64,000 nucleotides of DNA, from positions 1 to 64,000 of the forward strand of contig NZ_JABXYK010000017.1 of NCBI RefSeq assembly GCF_013378445.1, read 5' to 3'. The stretch comes from Mycoplana rhizolycopersici (GTDB lineage: Bacteria; Pseudomonadota; Alphaproteobacteria; Rhizobiales; Rhizobiaceae). A program made the position numbers and the translations under genes. Position 1 is the stretch's first letter. Each line of letters begins with the position of its first letter. Shown in pieces: positions 49,853-59,130 of this stretch. A model generated the notes under the pieces. The model had not been told where the DNA came from and made no database searches. It worked only from the letters and a program-made list of their open reading frames with translations.

Positions 49853-49927
49853 AGCTGCGATGCTCCGGCCTTGCGGCGACCCTCGTCCAGACCGAGGATC
49901 GCCAAAATCCCTTAAGACTGGTGCGCC

Positions 49928-50929
49928 TCAGCGGTTTTTCTCGCTGTCCATATGCGCCAGCAGCGCCTCGGGGTAACGGGCGCCGGCGGCGGCGCCCTTC
50001 GGGACGGCTTTTTCAATCGTGACGAGGTCGTCATTCGACAGCGTGAGTTGCAGCGCGCCGAGGGCTTCTTCAAGGCGGTCCCTCCGCCTTGCCCCCACGA
50101 GCGGTACGATGTCCTCGCCCTGGGCCGTCACCCAGGCGATCGCGACCTGGGCTACCGTCGCGCCGGTGTTGCCTGCAATCGCGCGCAGCGCCTCCACGAG
50201 TTCCAGGTTGCGCTCGACATTGCCCTCCTGGAAGCGCGGACTCATCGTCCGGAAATCGCCCTTTGCGGTGGCGGTGTCCTTCTGCCAGTGACCGCTGATC
50301 AGGCCGCGGGAGAGCACGCCATAGGCCGTGATGCCGATGCCGAGCGCGCGGCAGGCGGGCAGGATCTCGTCCTCGATGCCGCGCGAGATCAGCGAATACT
50401 CGATCTGCAGGTCAGAGATCGGATGCACGGCGGCGGCGCGGCGGATCGTCTCGGCGCCGACTTCGGAGAGGCCGACGTGGCGCACGTAGCCCTGCTTGAC
50501 GAGGTCGGCGATGGTGCCGATCGTGTCTTCGATCGGCACGTTCGGGTCGAGGCGGGAAGGGCGGTAGATATCGATGTGATCGACGCCCAGCCTCTGCAGC
50601 GAATAGGCGACGAAGTTGCGGATCGCCGCCGGGCGGGAATCGTAGCCGTTCCAGTTTCCGGCCGGGTCGCGCAGCGCGCCGAACTTGACGCTGATGATCG
50701 CCCGATCGCGGTTGCGGCCCTTCAGCGCCTCGCCGATGAGCATCTCGTTGTGGCCCATTCCATAGAAGTCGCCAGTATCCAGAAGCGTGACGCCGGCATC
50801 GAGGGCCGCATGGATCGTGGCGATGCTTTCCGTGCGATCGGCCGGTCCGTACATGCCGGACATGCCCATGCAGCCCAGTCCGAGGGCGGATACTTCGGGT
50901 CCCGTCTTGCCGAGGCGATAGGTCTTCAT
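49928..50929 (-). CDS. Aldo/keto reductase (AKR13-like)
   Basis: A 333-residue TIM-barrel oxidoreductase using NADPH. Catalytic Asp51 and Tyr56 (LLDTGDFYGMGHNE) and Lys82 (ISVKFG) are present; the usual His position reads YRPSRLDP, a variation seen in the AKR13 group. AAAAGGAGAAAGACC precedes the ATG. The frame continues upstream into an antisense region that is not part of the protein. A LysR-type gene is divergent, 118 bp away, and probably regulates it. Confidence 0.93.
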   Translation of the reverse strand: MKTYRLGKTGPEVSALGLGCMGMSGMYGPADRTESIATIHAALDAGVTLLDTGDFYGMGHNEMLIGEALKGRNRDRAIISVKFGALRDPAGNWNGYDSRPAAIRNFVAYSLQRLGVDHIDIYRPSRLDPNVPIEDTIGTIADLVKQGYVRHVGLSEVGAETIRRAAAVHPISDLQIEYSLISRGIEDEILPACRALGIGITAYGVLSRGLISGHWQKDTATAKGDFRTMSPRFQEGNVERNLELVEALRAIAGNTGATVAQVAIAWVTAQGEDIVPLVGARRRDRLEEALGALQLTLSNDDLVTIEKAVPKGAAAGARYPEALLAHMDSEKNR

Positions 50930-51046
50930 GGTCTTTCTCCTTTTGCTTCGTCGGGCATCGCCCGCGTCGTCGAGATCCGTTCTAACGCGGATCGTTTTGT
51001 GCGATAATCTGGCCTTTGGTGAACAGCTTATACGGAATTTTGCACA

Positions 51047-51952
51047 ATGGACGATCTGCCGCTTGGCGAACTCGATGCCTTCGTGGCCGTTGCGCGGGAG
51101 CGCAGCTTTCGTGCTGCCGCCCGCCGGCGCGGCGTATCCCCGTCGGCGTTGAGCGCCGCACTCCGGCGCCTGGAAGAGCGGCTCGGGGTGCGGCTTCTCA
51201 ACCGGACCACCCGCAGCGTGACGCCGACCGATGCCGGCTTGCGGCTGATGGAGCGCCTTGCCCCCGCGCTCGGCGAGATATCGACCGCACTCGACCAGTT
51301 GGAAAGCTCGCGCGACAGCCCCGCCGGCACCGTTCGCCTGAACGTGCCGACGATCGTTGCCCGCGCCGTGTTGCCGGACATCGCCACGCGCTTTCTCAAA
51401 GCCTATCCGAAAATCACGCTCGAAATCGTGGCGGAGGACAGCTTTATCGACGTTCTTGCCGCCGGCTACGACGCCGGCATCCGCTATGACGAACGGCTGG
51501 AGCGGGACATGATCGCGATTGCGATCGGCCCCCGCCGGCAGCGCTACGTCACGGCCGCTTCGCCCTCCTATCTCGAAGGCCGGGGTGTGCCGTCGCAGCC
51601 GGAGGAACTGCTCGAGCACGAATGCATCCGCCACCGCTTCACCAGCGGCCACGCGCTGCCGTGGGAGTTCGAGCGCGACGGCCGGTCGGTGACGATCAGC
51701 CCGTCCGGCCCGCTCGTCGCCAACGCGCTCGACATGGAGCTTGCAGCCGCCATCGCCGGCCTCGGCATCGTGCACACGTTCGAGGAGGCGCTGGCGCCCG
51801 CGCTGGGTTCCGGTGCGCTTGTTCGGATACTGGAAGACTGGTCGCCGGAATTTTCCGGGCCGTTCCTCTACTATGCCGGACGCCGGCACATGCCCGCGCC
51901 GCTCCGGGCCTTCATCGATTTCGTCAAGAGCGATCGGCGCAGCACCGGCTGA
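51047..51952 (+). CDS. LysR-family regulator
   Basis: A 301-residue LysR protein of the CrgA/DsdC-like group: HTH (RSFRAAARRRGVSPSALSAALRRLEERLGVRLLNRTTRSVT) and an effector domain (AAGYDAGIRYDERLERDMIAI). The divergent aldo/keto reductase is the obvious target. The effector is unknown. Confidence 0.92.
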   Translation: MDDLPLGELDAFVAVARERSFRAAARRRGVSPSALSAALRRLEERLGVRLLNRTTRSVTPTDAGLRLMERLAPALGEISTALDQLESSRDSPAGTVRLNVPTIVARAVLPDIATRFLKAYPKITLEIVAEDSFIDVLAAGYDAGIRYDERLERDMIAIAIGPRRQRYVTAASPSYLEGRGVPSQPEELLEHECIRHRFTSGHALPWEFERDGRSVTISPSGPLVANALDMELAAAIAGLGIVHTFEEALAPALGSGALVRILEDWSPEFSGPFLYYAGRRHMPAPLRAFIDFVKSDRRSTG

Positions 51953-52147
51953 GGTCTGGAAACGGATTTCTTCGTTTTGCGGCGATCTTTCAGGATTTCA
52001 GGCCGAATTTTGTCGCGAAACTTGTGAAATTCGGCGAAAAATCGTCCTGTTTCGCGCCAAATTCGCAATTTTGTTGGATGCATCAATTCTATTCGATTGA
52101 TTGCAGCTGCGCGTTGTGGTCGGAAGCAGCCGAAAGGCGGACGTTCG

Positions 52148-53533
52148 ATGCACATGACCGTAAGACGCGAAGAAAACAGTTGGGGCGCACATTTCCGGGC
52201 GACACTGGCGCTCGGCATCCCGCTGATCGGGGCGCAGCTGGCCCAGCTTGGCATCCATACGACAGATGTGGTCATTCTCGGCCGGCTGGGGGCGACGCAT
52301 CTGGCTGCAATCGTGCTCGCCGGCCAGTTCTTCTTCACCATCTTCATCTTCGGCTCGGGCTTCGCCACGGCCGTCATCCCGATGGTCGCGCAGGCCTACG
52401 GGCGCGGTGACGTCGTCTCCGTCCGCCGCGCGGTGCGGATGGGGATGTGGGTGGTGCTGCTCTATTCGATCGTCACCTTCCCGCTCTTTTCCTATTCGGG
52501 CGACATCCTGCTCTTTGCCGACCAGAAGCCGGAGGTGGCCGCACTTGCGCACGAGTACCTGGCGATCGCCCATTGGGGCATGCCGCCAGCGTTGCTGTTC
52601 ATGACGCTGCGCGGCCTTGTCAGTGCGCATGGCAAGGCGGGCATCATCATGACGATCACGCTCATAATCCTGGTCGTCAACGCCATCTTCGCCTATGCGC
52701 TGGTGCTTGGTCACTTCGGCCTGCCAGCACTTGGCATGAAGGGGGCGGCCTATGTCTCTGCCGGGGTGAACCTGCTGTCCTTCGTCCTGATGGTCACCTA
52801 TGTGCAGAGCCGGCCCGAACTGCGCCGGTACGAGCTGTTCGTGCGCTTCTGGCGACCGGACTGGCAGGCCTTCATCGAGGTGCTGCATCTGGGGCTGCCG
52901 ATCAGCCTCACCGTCATCGCGGAAGTGAGCCTCTTCACCGTGGCTTCTCTCTTGATGGGGGCGATCGGTACGATCGAGCTCGCCGCTCACGGGATCGCTC
53001 TGCAGCTTGCGTCCATCGCCTTCATGTTTCCCTATGGGCTCGCGCAGGCCGCGACCGTGCGGGTGGGCGTGGCGCACGGGCGTAACGATCATCTCGGCGT
53101 GGTACGCGCTTCGGTTGCGGTCCTCGTCATCGCCACGGCCATCGCCATCACCGGCACCACGCTTTTTGCGATCGCGCCCATGCAGCTTGCCGGCATCTTC
53201 CTCGACCGCCATTCGAGCGAGGCTGCTGCGGTGCTCGCCTATGCCGGGCCGCTCGTCATCATCGCCGGTATCTTTCAGCTGGTCGACGGGCTGCAGGCGA
53301 TTGCGGCGGGCCTCCTGCGCGGCCTGAAGGATACGCGCGTGCCAATGGTGCTGGCGATGATCGCCTATTGGCCGATCGGCTTCGGGTGCGCCTTGCTCTT
53401 CGCATTCCCGCTCGGCTTCGGCGGGATCGGCGTATGGTTCGGTTTCCTCGGCGGCCTTGCGGCCGCAGCCGTGATGCTGTGCTGGCGCTACTATGCGCTG
53501 CTGCGACGGGAAGGGCAGTCCGCGGCGGCGTGA
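52148..53533 (+). CDS. MATE-family efflux transporter (NorM-like)
   Basis: A 461-residue inner-membrane protein with 12 predicted helices in two MATE halves (ALGIPLIGAQLAQLGIHTTDVVILGRLG at the start, LHLGLPISLTVIAEVSLFTVASLLMG at the second repeat). It exports cationic drugs by sodium or proton exchange. The ATG at 52148 follows AAAGGCGGA. The AT-rich region upstream has an 8-bp inverted repeat (52003-52010 with 52027-52034). It ends convergently with carA at a shared terminator. Confidence 0.92.
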   Translation: MHMTVRREENSWGAHFRATLALGIPLIGAQLAQLGIHTTDVVILGRLGATHLAAIVLAGQFFFTIFIFGSGFATAVIPMVAQAYGRGDVVSVRRAVRMGMWVVLLYSIVTFPLFSYSGDILLFADQKPEVAALAHEYLAIAHWGMPPALLFMTLRGLVSAHGKAGIIMTITLIILVVNAIFAYALVLGHFGLPALGMKGAAYVSAGVNLLSFVLMVTYVQSRPELRRYELFVRFWRPDWQAFIEVLHLGLPISLTVIAEVSLFTVASLLMGAIGTIELAAHGIALQLASIAFMFPYGLAQAATVRVGVAHGRNDHLGVVRASVAVLVIATAIAITGTTLFAIAPMQLAGIFLDRHSSEAAAVLAYAGPLVIIAGIFQLVDGLQAIAAGLLRGLKDTRVPMVLAMIAYWPIGFGCALLFAFPLGFGGIGVWFGFLGGLAAAAVMLCWRYYALLRREGQSAAA

Positions 53534-53577
53534 GCCGGTCCGTGGTTGGGCCTTCAAGGACAGGGTGAGCAGACGAA

Positions 53578-53612
53578 AAAGGCCCGGAACGCGATCAGCG
53601 TCCGGGCCTTTG
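53578..53612. terminator. Bidirectional terminator between the MATE gene and carA
   Basis: An 11-bp perfect stem (53578-53588 with 53601-53611) with a 12-base loop. On the minus strand it ends in CCTTTTTCG, a good T-tract for carA; on the plus strand it ends in CCTTTGTAATT. Confidence 0.85.
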
Positions 53613-53632
53613 TAATTCCTTGCCGTGGCAGC

Positions 53633-54841
53633 TTATGCCCGCTCGGGGATCGCCTCTTCGCCCTTCTTCTCGCGCACCAGGTTGATGAAGCGGCGGAAGA
53701 GGTAGTGGCTGTCCTGCGGGCCGGGCGAGGCCTCGGGGTGATGCTGGACCGAGAAGACAGGCTTGCCGGCCAGACGCAGGCCGCAGTTGGAGCCGTCGAA
53801 CAGCGAGACGTGCGTTTCCTCGACGCCTTCGGGCAGGCTTTCGGAGGAGACGGCGAAGCCGTGGTTCATCGATACGATCTCCACCTTGCCGGTGGTGTGG
53901 TCCTTGACCGGATGATTGGCGCCGTGGTGGCCCTGATGCATCTTTTCGGTCTTGGCGCCGACGGCGAGGCCGAGCATCTGGTGGCCGAGGCAGATGCCGA
54001 ACAGCGGGATGTCGGTCTTGATCAGGTCCTGGATGACCGGAACCGCATATTTGCCGGTTGCCGCCGGATCGCCGGGGCCGTTCGAGAGGAAGATGCCGTC
54101 CGGCTTCTGGGCCAGCACTTCTTCGGTGCTGGAGGTCGCCGGCATGACGGTGACCTTGCAGCCGAGACCTGCGAACAGGCGCAGGATGTTGCGCTTCACG
54201 CCGAAGTCGAGGGCGACGATGTTGTACTTCGCGTCGCTCTCGGCGAGATCCTCGAACCCTTCGTTCCAGACCCAGGGCTCCTGGCTCCAGCGCGAGGACT
54301 GGCCGGACGATGCGACCTTGGCGAGGTCGAGGCCTTCCAGCCCGCTCCAGGCCTTTGCTTCGGCTTTCAGCGTCTCGATGTCGAAGACGCCGGCGGGGTC
54401 ATGGGCAATGACGGCATTGGGTGCGCCGTGTTCGCGGATCCATGCGGTGAGCGCGCGGGTGTCGATGCCGCACAGTCCGATGATGCCGCGCGCCTTCAGC
54501 CACTGGTCCAGGTGCTTGGCGGCACGGTAGTTCGAGGGATCGGTGATATCGGCCTTGAAGATCACGCCGACGGCGCCGTGGCGGGCGGCGGGCGTCAGGT
54601 CCTCGATGTCTTCGTCGTTGGTGCCGACATTGCCGATGTGGGGGAAGGTGAAGGTGACGATCTGGCCGAGATAGGAGGGGTCGGTGAGGATTTCCTCATA
54701 GCCGGTCAGAGCCGTGTTGAAGCAGACCTCGGCCTGAACCTTTCCGGTTGCGCCGATGCCCCTGCCTTCGATCACGGTGCCATCGGCGAGAACGAGCAGC
54801 GCGGTCGGCTTTTCGGTGGTCCAGGGGGCAGTCGAGGTCAT
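53633..54841 (-). CDS. carA: Carbamoyl-phosphate synthase small subunit
   Basis: A 402-residue glutamine amidotransferase subunit that supplies ammonia to CarB. The N-terminal domain begins WTTEKPTALLVLADGTVIEG. The class I GATase domain has the nucleophile Cys near residue 284 in FGICLGHQMLGLA and the His/Glu pair in VQHHPEASPGP. The ATG at 54841 follows AAGGGA; another ATG two codons upstream is nearly as likely. Confidence 0.97.
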   Translation of the reverse strand: MTSTAPWTTEKPTALLVLADGTVIEGRGIGATGKVQAEVCFNTALTGYEEILTDPSYLGQIVTFTFPHIGNVGTNDEDIEDLTPAARHGAVGVIFKADITDPSNYRAAKHLDQWLKARGIIGLCGIDTRALTAWIREHGAPNAVIAHDPAGVFDIETLKAEAKAWSGLEGLDLAKVASSGQSSRWSQEPWVWNEGFEDLAESDAKYNIVALDFGVKRNILRLFAGLGCKVTVMPATSSTEEVLAQKPDGIFLSNGPGDPAATGKYAVPVIQDLIKTDIPLFGICLGHQMLGLAVGAKTEKMHQGHHGANHPVKDHTTGKVEIVSMNHGFAVSSESLPEGVEETHVSLFDGSNCGLRLAGKPVFSVQHHPEASPGPQDSHYLFRRFINLVREKKGEEAIPERA

Positions 54842-55177
54842 GGTCATCCCTTTTCCGGCGCGCCTTGCCGTCCGCCTTGAAAGGCGATGGGTCAGCCGCC
54901 ATTTAATGTCGCAAACGTGGGCGCGCGGAGGTTCCGCGGCAAGGCCACCACATGCAAATTTCGTGCAGGTGCCGGAAAATAGACAAAGCACATGGCCGGG
55001 TCAACCGGAACGCTGTGGATTGGCCGGATTTATAGTCCGGCTAAATCAAGGTGTTAAGTAATCAATTTGATTGCAATGGCCTTGCCGGTCTATGAGAGCG
55101 CACGAAGAAACGTAAAAACATCGACGTCATCCGATCCGCCCCGGCCGGCGGCGGGGACGTCTGTCGGAGTAAGGACA
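54842..55177. other. Divergent intergenic region between carA and the yqeY-like gene
   Basis: 336 bp without a supported gene. It contains a GCCGGA/TCCGGC hairpin (55023-55028 with 55036-55041) and a 6-1-6 inverted repeat AATCAA-T-TTGATT (55060-55072), both possible regulatory sites. Confidence 0.4.
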
Positions 55178-55627
55178 ATGCGCGAGCAACTCGCAGAATG
55201 CCTCAAGGATTCGCTGAAGAACAAGGATACGCGCCGAACATCGACGGTGCGGCTGATCCAGGCCGCGATCAAGGATCGCGACATCGCCAACCGCGGAGCC
55301 GGCAAGGATCCCGTCGATGACGACGGTATCCGCCAGATCCTGGCGAAGATGATCAAGCAGCGCGAGGAATCGGCGCGGATCTACGAAGAGAACGGCCGTC
55401 CCGAGCTTGCCGCGCACGAGCGCGAGGAAATCACCGTGATCAACGGCTTCCTGCCGGAGCAACTGCCCGAGGACAAGGTCAGGTCGCTCTGTGCCGACGT
55501 CGTGCGCGACACCGGCGCACAGGGGCTGCGCGACATGGGCAAGTGCATGAACGCCCTGAAGGAGCGCTATCCCGGGCAGATGGATTTCGCCAAGGCGTCC
55601 GGTGTCGTGAAGGATCTGCTGAAATAG
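55178..55627 (+). CDS. YqeY-like GatB/YqeY domain protein
   Basis: A 149-residue helical protein with homology to the C-terminal domain of GatB; the N-terminal DSLKNKDTRRTSTVRLIQAAIKD and C-terminal DMGKCMNALKERYPGQMD are typical. YqeY proteins are thought to bind tRNA or support amidotransferases. AGTAAGGACA precedes the ATG. In many alphaproteobacteria it lies between carA and dnaG, as here. Confidence 0.9.
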   Translation: MREQLAECLKDSLKNKDTRRTSTVRLIQAAIKDRDIANRGAGKDPVDDDGIRQILAKMIKQREESARIYEENGRPELAAHEREEITVINGFLPEQLPEDKVRSLCADVVRDTGAQGLRDMGKCMNALKERYPGQMDFAKASGVVKDLLK

Positions 55628-55656
55628 GTTCAGTCGGTGCTTAGACGGAAGAATAG

Positions 55657-55682
55657 AACGCCGCGGCCTCGCCCGCGGCGTT
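55657..55682 (+). terminator. Terminator hairpin of the yqeY-like gene
   Basis: A 10-bp GC-rich stem (55657-55666 with 55673-55682) with a six-base loop, 29 bp after the stop codon. T-content after the stem is low. Confidence 0.55.
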
Positions 55683-55801
55683 GTCCGTCGTGCCTGCCTG
55701 CATCCATCTGGCGCATTGCCGGTGAAAGCGGCATTACCGGCCTTCGTCGGTCTTTCGGCAATTTGGGACGCAAAACCGCTTCGCGCCTTGCGGGAATTGC
55801 T

Positions 55802-56668
55802 CTAGCCGCCCGCCACTTCCTCGAAGGCTACGTCCACCAGCGCATGCTTGGCCGCCTGGTAACGGCTGTAGTCCTGCAGAAGCCGGTGCGAGATCCAGAC
55901 CGCGCTTTCGCCGCGGCTGCCGCTCCAGCCGATATCGCCGGCTTCCGCCGCCTTGTTGAAAAGGCGCATGACATGGGTGCGGGAGATCGAGAACCGGCGA
56001 GCGACCTCGTTGATGGAAAGGGTGCCGGCGGCGATCCGCTCAGCCTGAAGGCCCACGCCGTCCTCGCCGGGTTCGACCGCGCCGATCAAGAGATCCATGA
56101 GCAGGCCGCCGAAGTTGGCCCAGGTGAACAGGTTGAAGGTCGCTCCCTGGTACCGGACCTCTTTGTCGGTGAGAATGCGCCGGGTGATGCGCGGCTGCAG
56201 CCGGTAGAGCAGCGACGGATCGGCCCCGTAGGTTTCGGCCCTCCTGCCGCCGTCGAAGCTGTCGAGGCAGCCCAAGTGGAGTTCCAGCCATTGCGACATC
56301 GCCTGTTCCGGAAGGTCGCTCGGCATCAAGGGCTTGCGCCGGCGGTCCTCCTGGCCTGGTGCGACATGGATGAAGCCATGCCCCAGAAGTTCCTGAATGA
56401 AGTCCGCCGCGGTGTTCTTGCTGGCAACGGCGTGCTCCTGCACCACGCTGATGAAGCGCGCCGCGTAGAGGCCGCTTGCGGCGTCGTCGGGATCATGCGA
56501 GCAGGCGAGCGCAAAGGCGGCATGGCTCATCAGCCAGCGCTGCTGGGAGGAGAAGAGCCCGCCGAGCGCCGGGTTCTCGTCGTAGATCGCCAGAAGCACC
56601 CTCGTGCCGTGCCGGAAGGAGAAGAAGAAACGGGGATCGGCGAGAAGCGAGGCGGAATCGATCGACAT
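55802..56668 (-). CDS. HTH-containing regulatory protein of unknown function
   Basis: A 288-residue protein with a likely winged-helix near its C-terminus (LSINEVARRFSISRTHVMRLFNKAAEAGDIGW, about 217-248) and another possible one around residues 80-98. No ligand-binding domain was recognised. GGGAAATGAC precedes the ATG. It is divergent from dnaG with 270 bp between them. Confidence 0.78.
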   Translation of the reverse strand: MSIDSASLLADPRFFFSFRHGTRVLLAIYDENPALGGLFSSQQRWLMSHAAFALACSHDPDDAASGLYAARFISVVQEHAVASKNTAADFIQELLGHGFIHVAPGQEDRRRKPLMPSDLPEQAMSQWLELHLGCLDSFDGGRRAETYGADPSLLYRLQPRITRRILTDKEVRYQGATFNLFTWANFGGLLMDLLIGAVEPGEDGVGLQAERIAAGTLSINEVARRFSISRTHVMRLFNKAAEAGDIGWSGSRGESAVWISHRLLQDYSRYQAAKHALVDVAFEEVAGG

Positions 56669-56938
56669 GTCATTTCCCGACAGCGAATTGTCCCTCTCAT
56701 TGGCAATGATGGCTCCTGACTGTCAATTTCGAACTTAATTCAAATTGTCGTGTATGTGCAGCCATCCGCGAGGGGGATTTCCCGGACCTTTCTGCAGCGC
56801 CGGGGCGCTCCGCCGACTTGTCCCCTGTTGAATGCGCCTCGCATCCTCTTTAATGCCTGCCGATGATGGTACCTGCCTGCGGCCATCGCTATAGTGGCGG
56901 GCTCGCCTGATCGGAGGCGACGGAGACGACGTTTCAAG

Positions 56939-58945
56939 ATGCGCTTTTCCCCTTCTTTCCTCGACGAAGTACGCGATCGCGTGCCGATATCGGCCGTGGT
57001 GGGACGGCGCGTCACCTGGGACAAGAAGAAGACCAACGTCTCGCGCGGCGACTACTGGGCCTGCTGCCCGTTCCATGGCGAGAAATCGCCGAGCTTTCAC
57101 TGCGAGGATCGCAAGGGGCGTTATCACTGCTTCGGTTGCGGCGTTTCCGGCGACCATTTTCGTTTCTTGAGCGAACTGGAGGGGCTGAGCTTCCCGGAGG
57201 CCGTGCAGCAGCTTGCCGACATGGCCGGGATGGCGATGCCACAGCCCGACGCCCAGGCCGAACGGCGGGAGAAGGAGCGCACCTCGCTTCTCGATGTGAT
57301 GGAGATGGCGACGGCCTTCTTCCAGGACCAGTTGCAATCGGCAGCCGGAGCGCGTGCGCGCGCCTATCTGCGCGACCGCGGGCTGACCGGCCGCACGATA
57401 GAGACGTTCCGGCTCGGCTATGCTCCCGAGGGGCGCAACGTTCTGAAGGAGCACCTGGCGGGAAAGGGCGTTCCCAAGGAGCAGATAGAGGCCTGCGGGC
57501 TCGTGGTGCACGGGCCGGAGATCCCGGTCTCCTATGATCGCTTTCGCGACCGCATCATGTTTCCGATCCTGTCGTCGCGCGAGAAGGTGATTGCGTTCGG
57601 CGGACGGGCCATGTCGCCGGATGCACCGGCGAAGTACCTCAACTCCAACGAGACCGAGCTCTTCCACAAGGGCAACGTGCTCTACAATTTCGCCCGCGCG
57701 CGCAAGTCCGCGCAGGGCGGGGGACGCGGTGCCGCAGGCGACGACGGTGCGAATGCGACGGTGATCGCAGTCGAAGGCTATATGGATGTGATCGCGCTGC
57801 ACCAGGCAGGCATCGAGAACGCGGTCGCCCCCCTCGGTACCGCGCTGACGGAGAGCCAGCTCGAGCTTCTGTGGAAGATGACGCCCCAGCCGGTGCTCTG
57901 CTTCGACGGCGACGGTGCTGGCATCCGTGCCGCCAATCGTGCCGCCGAGCTGGCACTGCCGCATATCAAGCCCGGGCGCACGGTCCGTTTCGCGCTTCTG
58001 CCCGACGGCAAGGATCCGGACGACCTCGTCCGCCAAGAGGGGCGCGCGCCGTTCGACAAGGTGCTTGCCGGCGCAAAGCCGCTGGCGGAGATGATCTGGT
58101 TGCGCGAAGTCGGCGGCGGCAGCTACGACACGCCCGAGAGCCGGGCGGAACTGGAAGCGCGGTTGCGACAGCTCGTGTCCATCATTGCCGACGAGAACGT
58201 GCGCCGCCATTACCAGCAGGACGTGCGAGACCGCCTCAACGCCTTCTTCCAGCCGGCGGGCCGGCAGGGCGGCGAGCGGCGCAGCTTCGGCGCACGACAG
58301 GGGCGGCGGCAGGAGGGCGGCCGCAACGCCGTTGCCGGCAGTCAGTCGTCAACGCCGGCGACGATATCCGACCGGCTGGCGCAATCGACGCTCGTGCGCG
58401 GCGCGCAGGCGCTGCCGGCGCTTCGCGAGAGCGTTCTGGCGCTGACGATCGTCAATCAGCCGCAGCTTCTGTTCGAGGAGTATGACGAGGTCTCCGCCAT
58501 CGAGTTCGACAACCGCGACCTGCAGCGCTTCTGGTCGGCCGTGCTCGGGATCGCCGCCGGCATGGGCGAGCGGCTGTCGCGGGAACGGCTGGTGGAGGAA
58601 CTGGGGGCGGCCGGGTTCGAACCGATGCTGAAGATGCTCGACCAGCAGATCCGGAATTCCCGCCTGTGGATCGCGACGCAGGAGGCAGCACCCGCCGATG
58701 CCCGTGAGGCATTCCTGCAGGCGCTTGCGCTGCACAAGCGCACCCGCGCGCTTCTGTGGCAGCGGCGCGAGCTGGAGCGGGAACTCGCCGAGGCGACCGA
58801 GGAGGGCGACGGCGAGCGCGCCTACCAGATCACCCGCGCGCTGCAAGAGGTGCAGATGGAAACCAAACGGCTGGAGAACCAGGAAGCGATCATCGACGGC
58901 TTCGGCGTCATGTCCGGCCGGGTGAAGGGGCCCGCGAAGGGGTAG
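56939..58945 (+). CDS. dnaG: DNA primase
   Basis: A 668-residue primase. The CHC2 zinc ribbon is C43-x2-H46 and C64-x2-C67, the TOPRIM domain has VIAVEGYMDVIAL with CFDGDGAGIRAANRAAEL, and the C-terminal helical domain binds DnaB helicase. An Arg/Gly-rich linker lies at ~435-465. The ATG at 56939 has only a distant GGAG. In many alphaproteobacteria rpoD follows dnaG, but here recQ does. Confidence 0.96.
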   Translation: MRFSPSFLDEVRDRVPISAVVGRRVTWDKKKTNVSRGDYWACCPFHGEKSPSFHCEDRKGRYHCFGCGVSGDHFRFLSELEGLSFPEAVQQLADMAGMAMPQPDAQAERREKERTSLLDVMEMATAFFQDQLQSAAGARARAYLRDRGLTGRTIETFRLGYAPEGRNVLKEHLAGKGVPKEQIEACGLVVHGPEIPVSYDRFRDRIMFPILSSREKVIAFGGRAMSPDAPAKYLNSNETELFHKGNVLYNFARARKSAQGGGRGAAGDDGANATVIAVEGYMDVIALHQAGIENAVAPLGTALTESQLELLWKMTPQPVLCFDGDGAGIRAANRAAELALPHIKPGRTVRFALLPDGKDPDDLVRQEGRAPFDKVLAGAKPLAEMIWLREVGGGSYDTPESRAELEARLRQLVSIIADENVRRHYQQDVRDRLNAFFQPAGRQGGERRSFGARQGRRQEGGRNAVAGSQSSTPATISDRLAQSTLVRGAQALPALRESVLALTIVNQPQLLFEEYDEVSAIEFDNRDLQRFWSAVLGIAAGMGERLSRERLVEELGAAGFEPMLKMLDQQIRNSRLWIATQEAAPADAREAFLQALALHKRTRALLWQRRELERELAEATEEGDGERAYQITRALQEVQMETKRLENQEAIIDGFGVMSGRVKGPAKG

Positions 58946-59130
58946 GGCAAGCTTGCGCCGCCGTTCACGTTCTGCGTGAACGTTTCGGCAAAGCAGAGTC
59001 GTTTCAAGGTCTTGCCCGCAAGATATGAAGCATCGCCATCAGTCGCAGAGGATCGCGCATGCGGCGGCTGCGGCTTGCATCTTGGGGCGGGGTGGCCATG
59101 ATGCGCCGACGATTCCCTGAAAGAGGCCCG

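Noticed and set aside
50930-51889. A 320-codon upstream extension of the aldo/keto reductase frame
   Set aside because: It is antisense to the LysR gene and crosses the shared promoter; the enzyme begins at 50929 after a strong ribosome-binding site.
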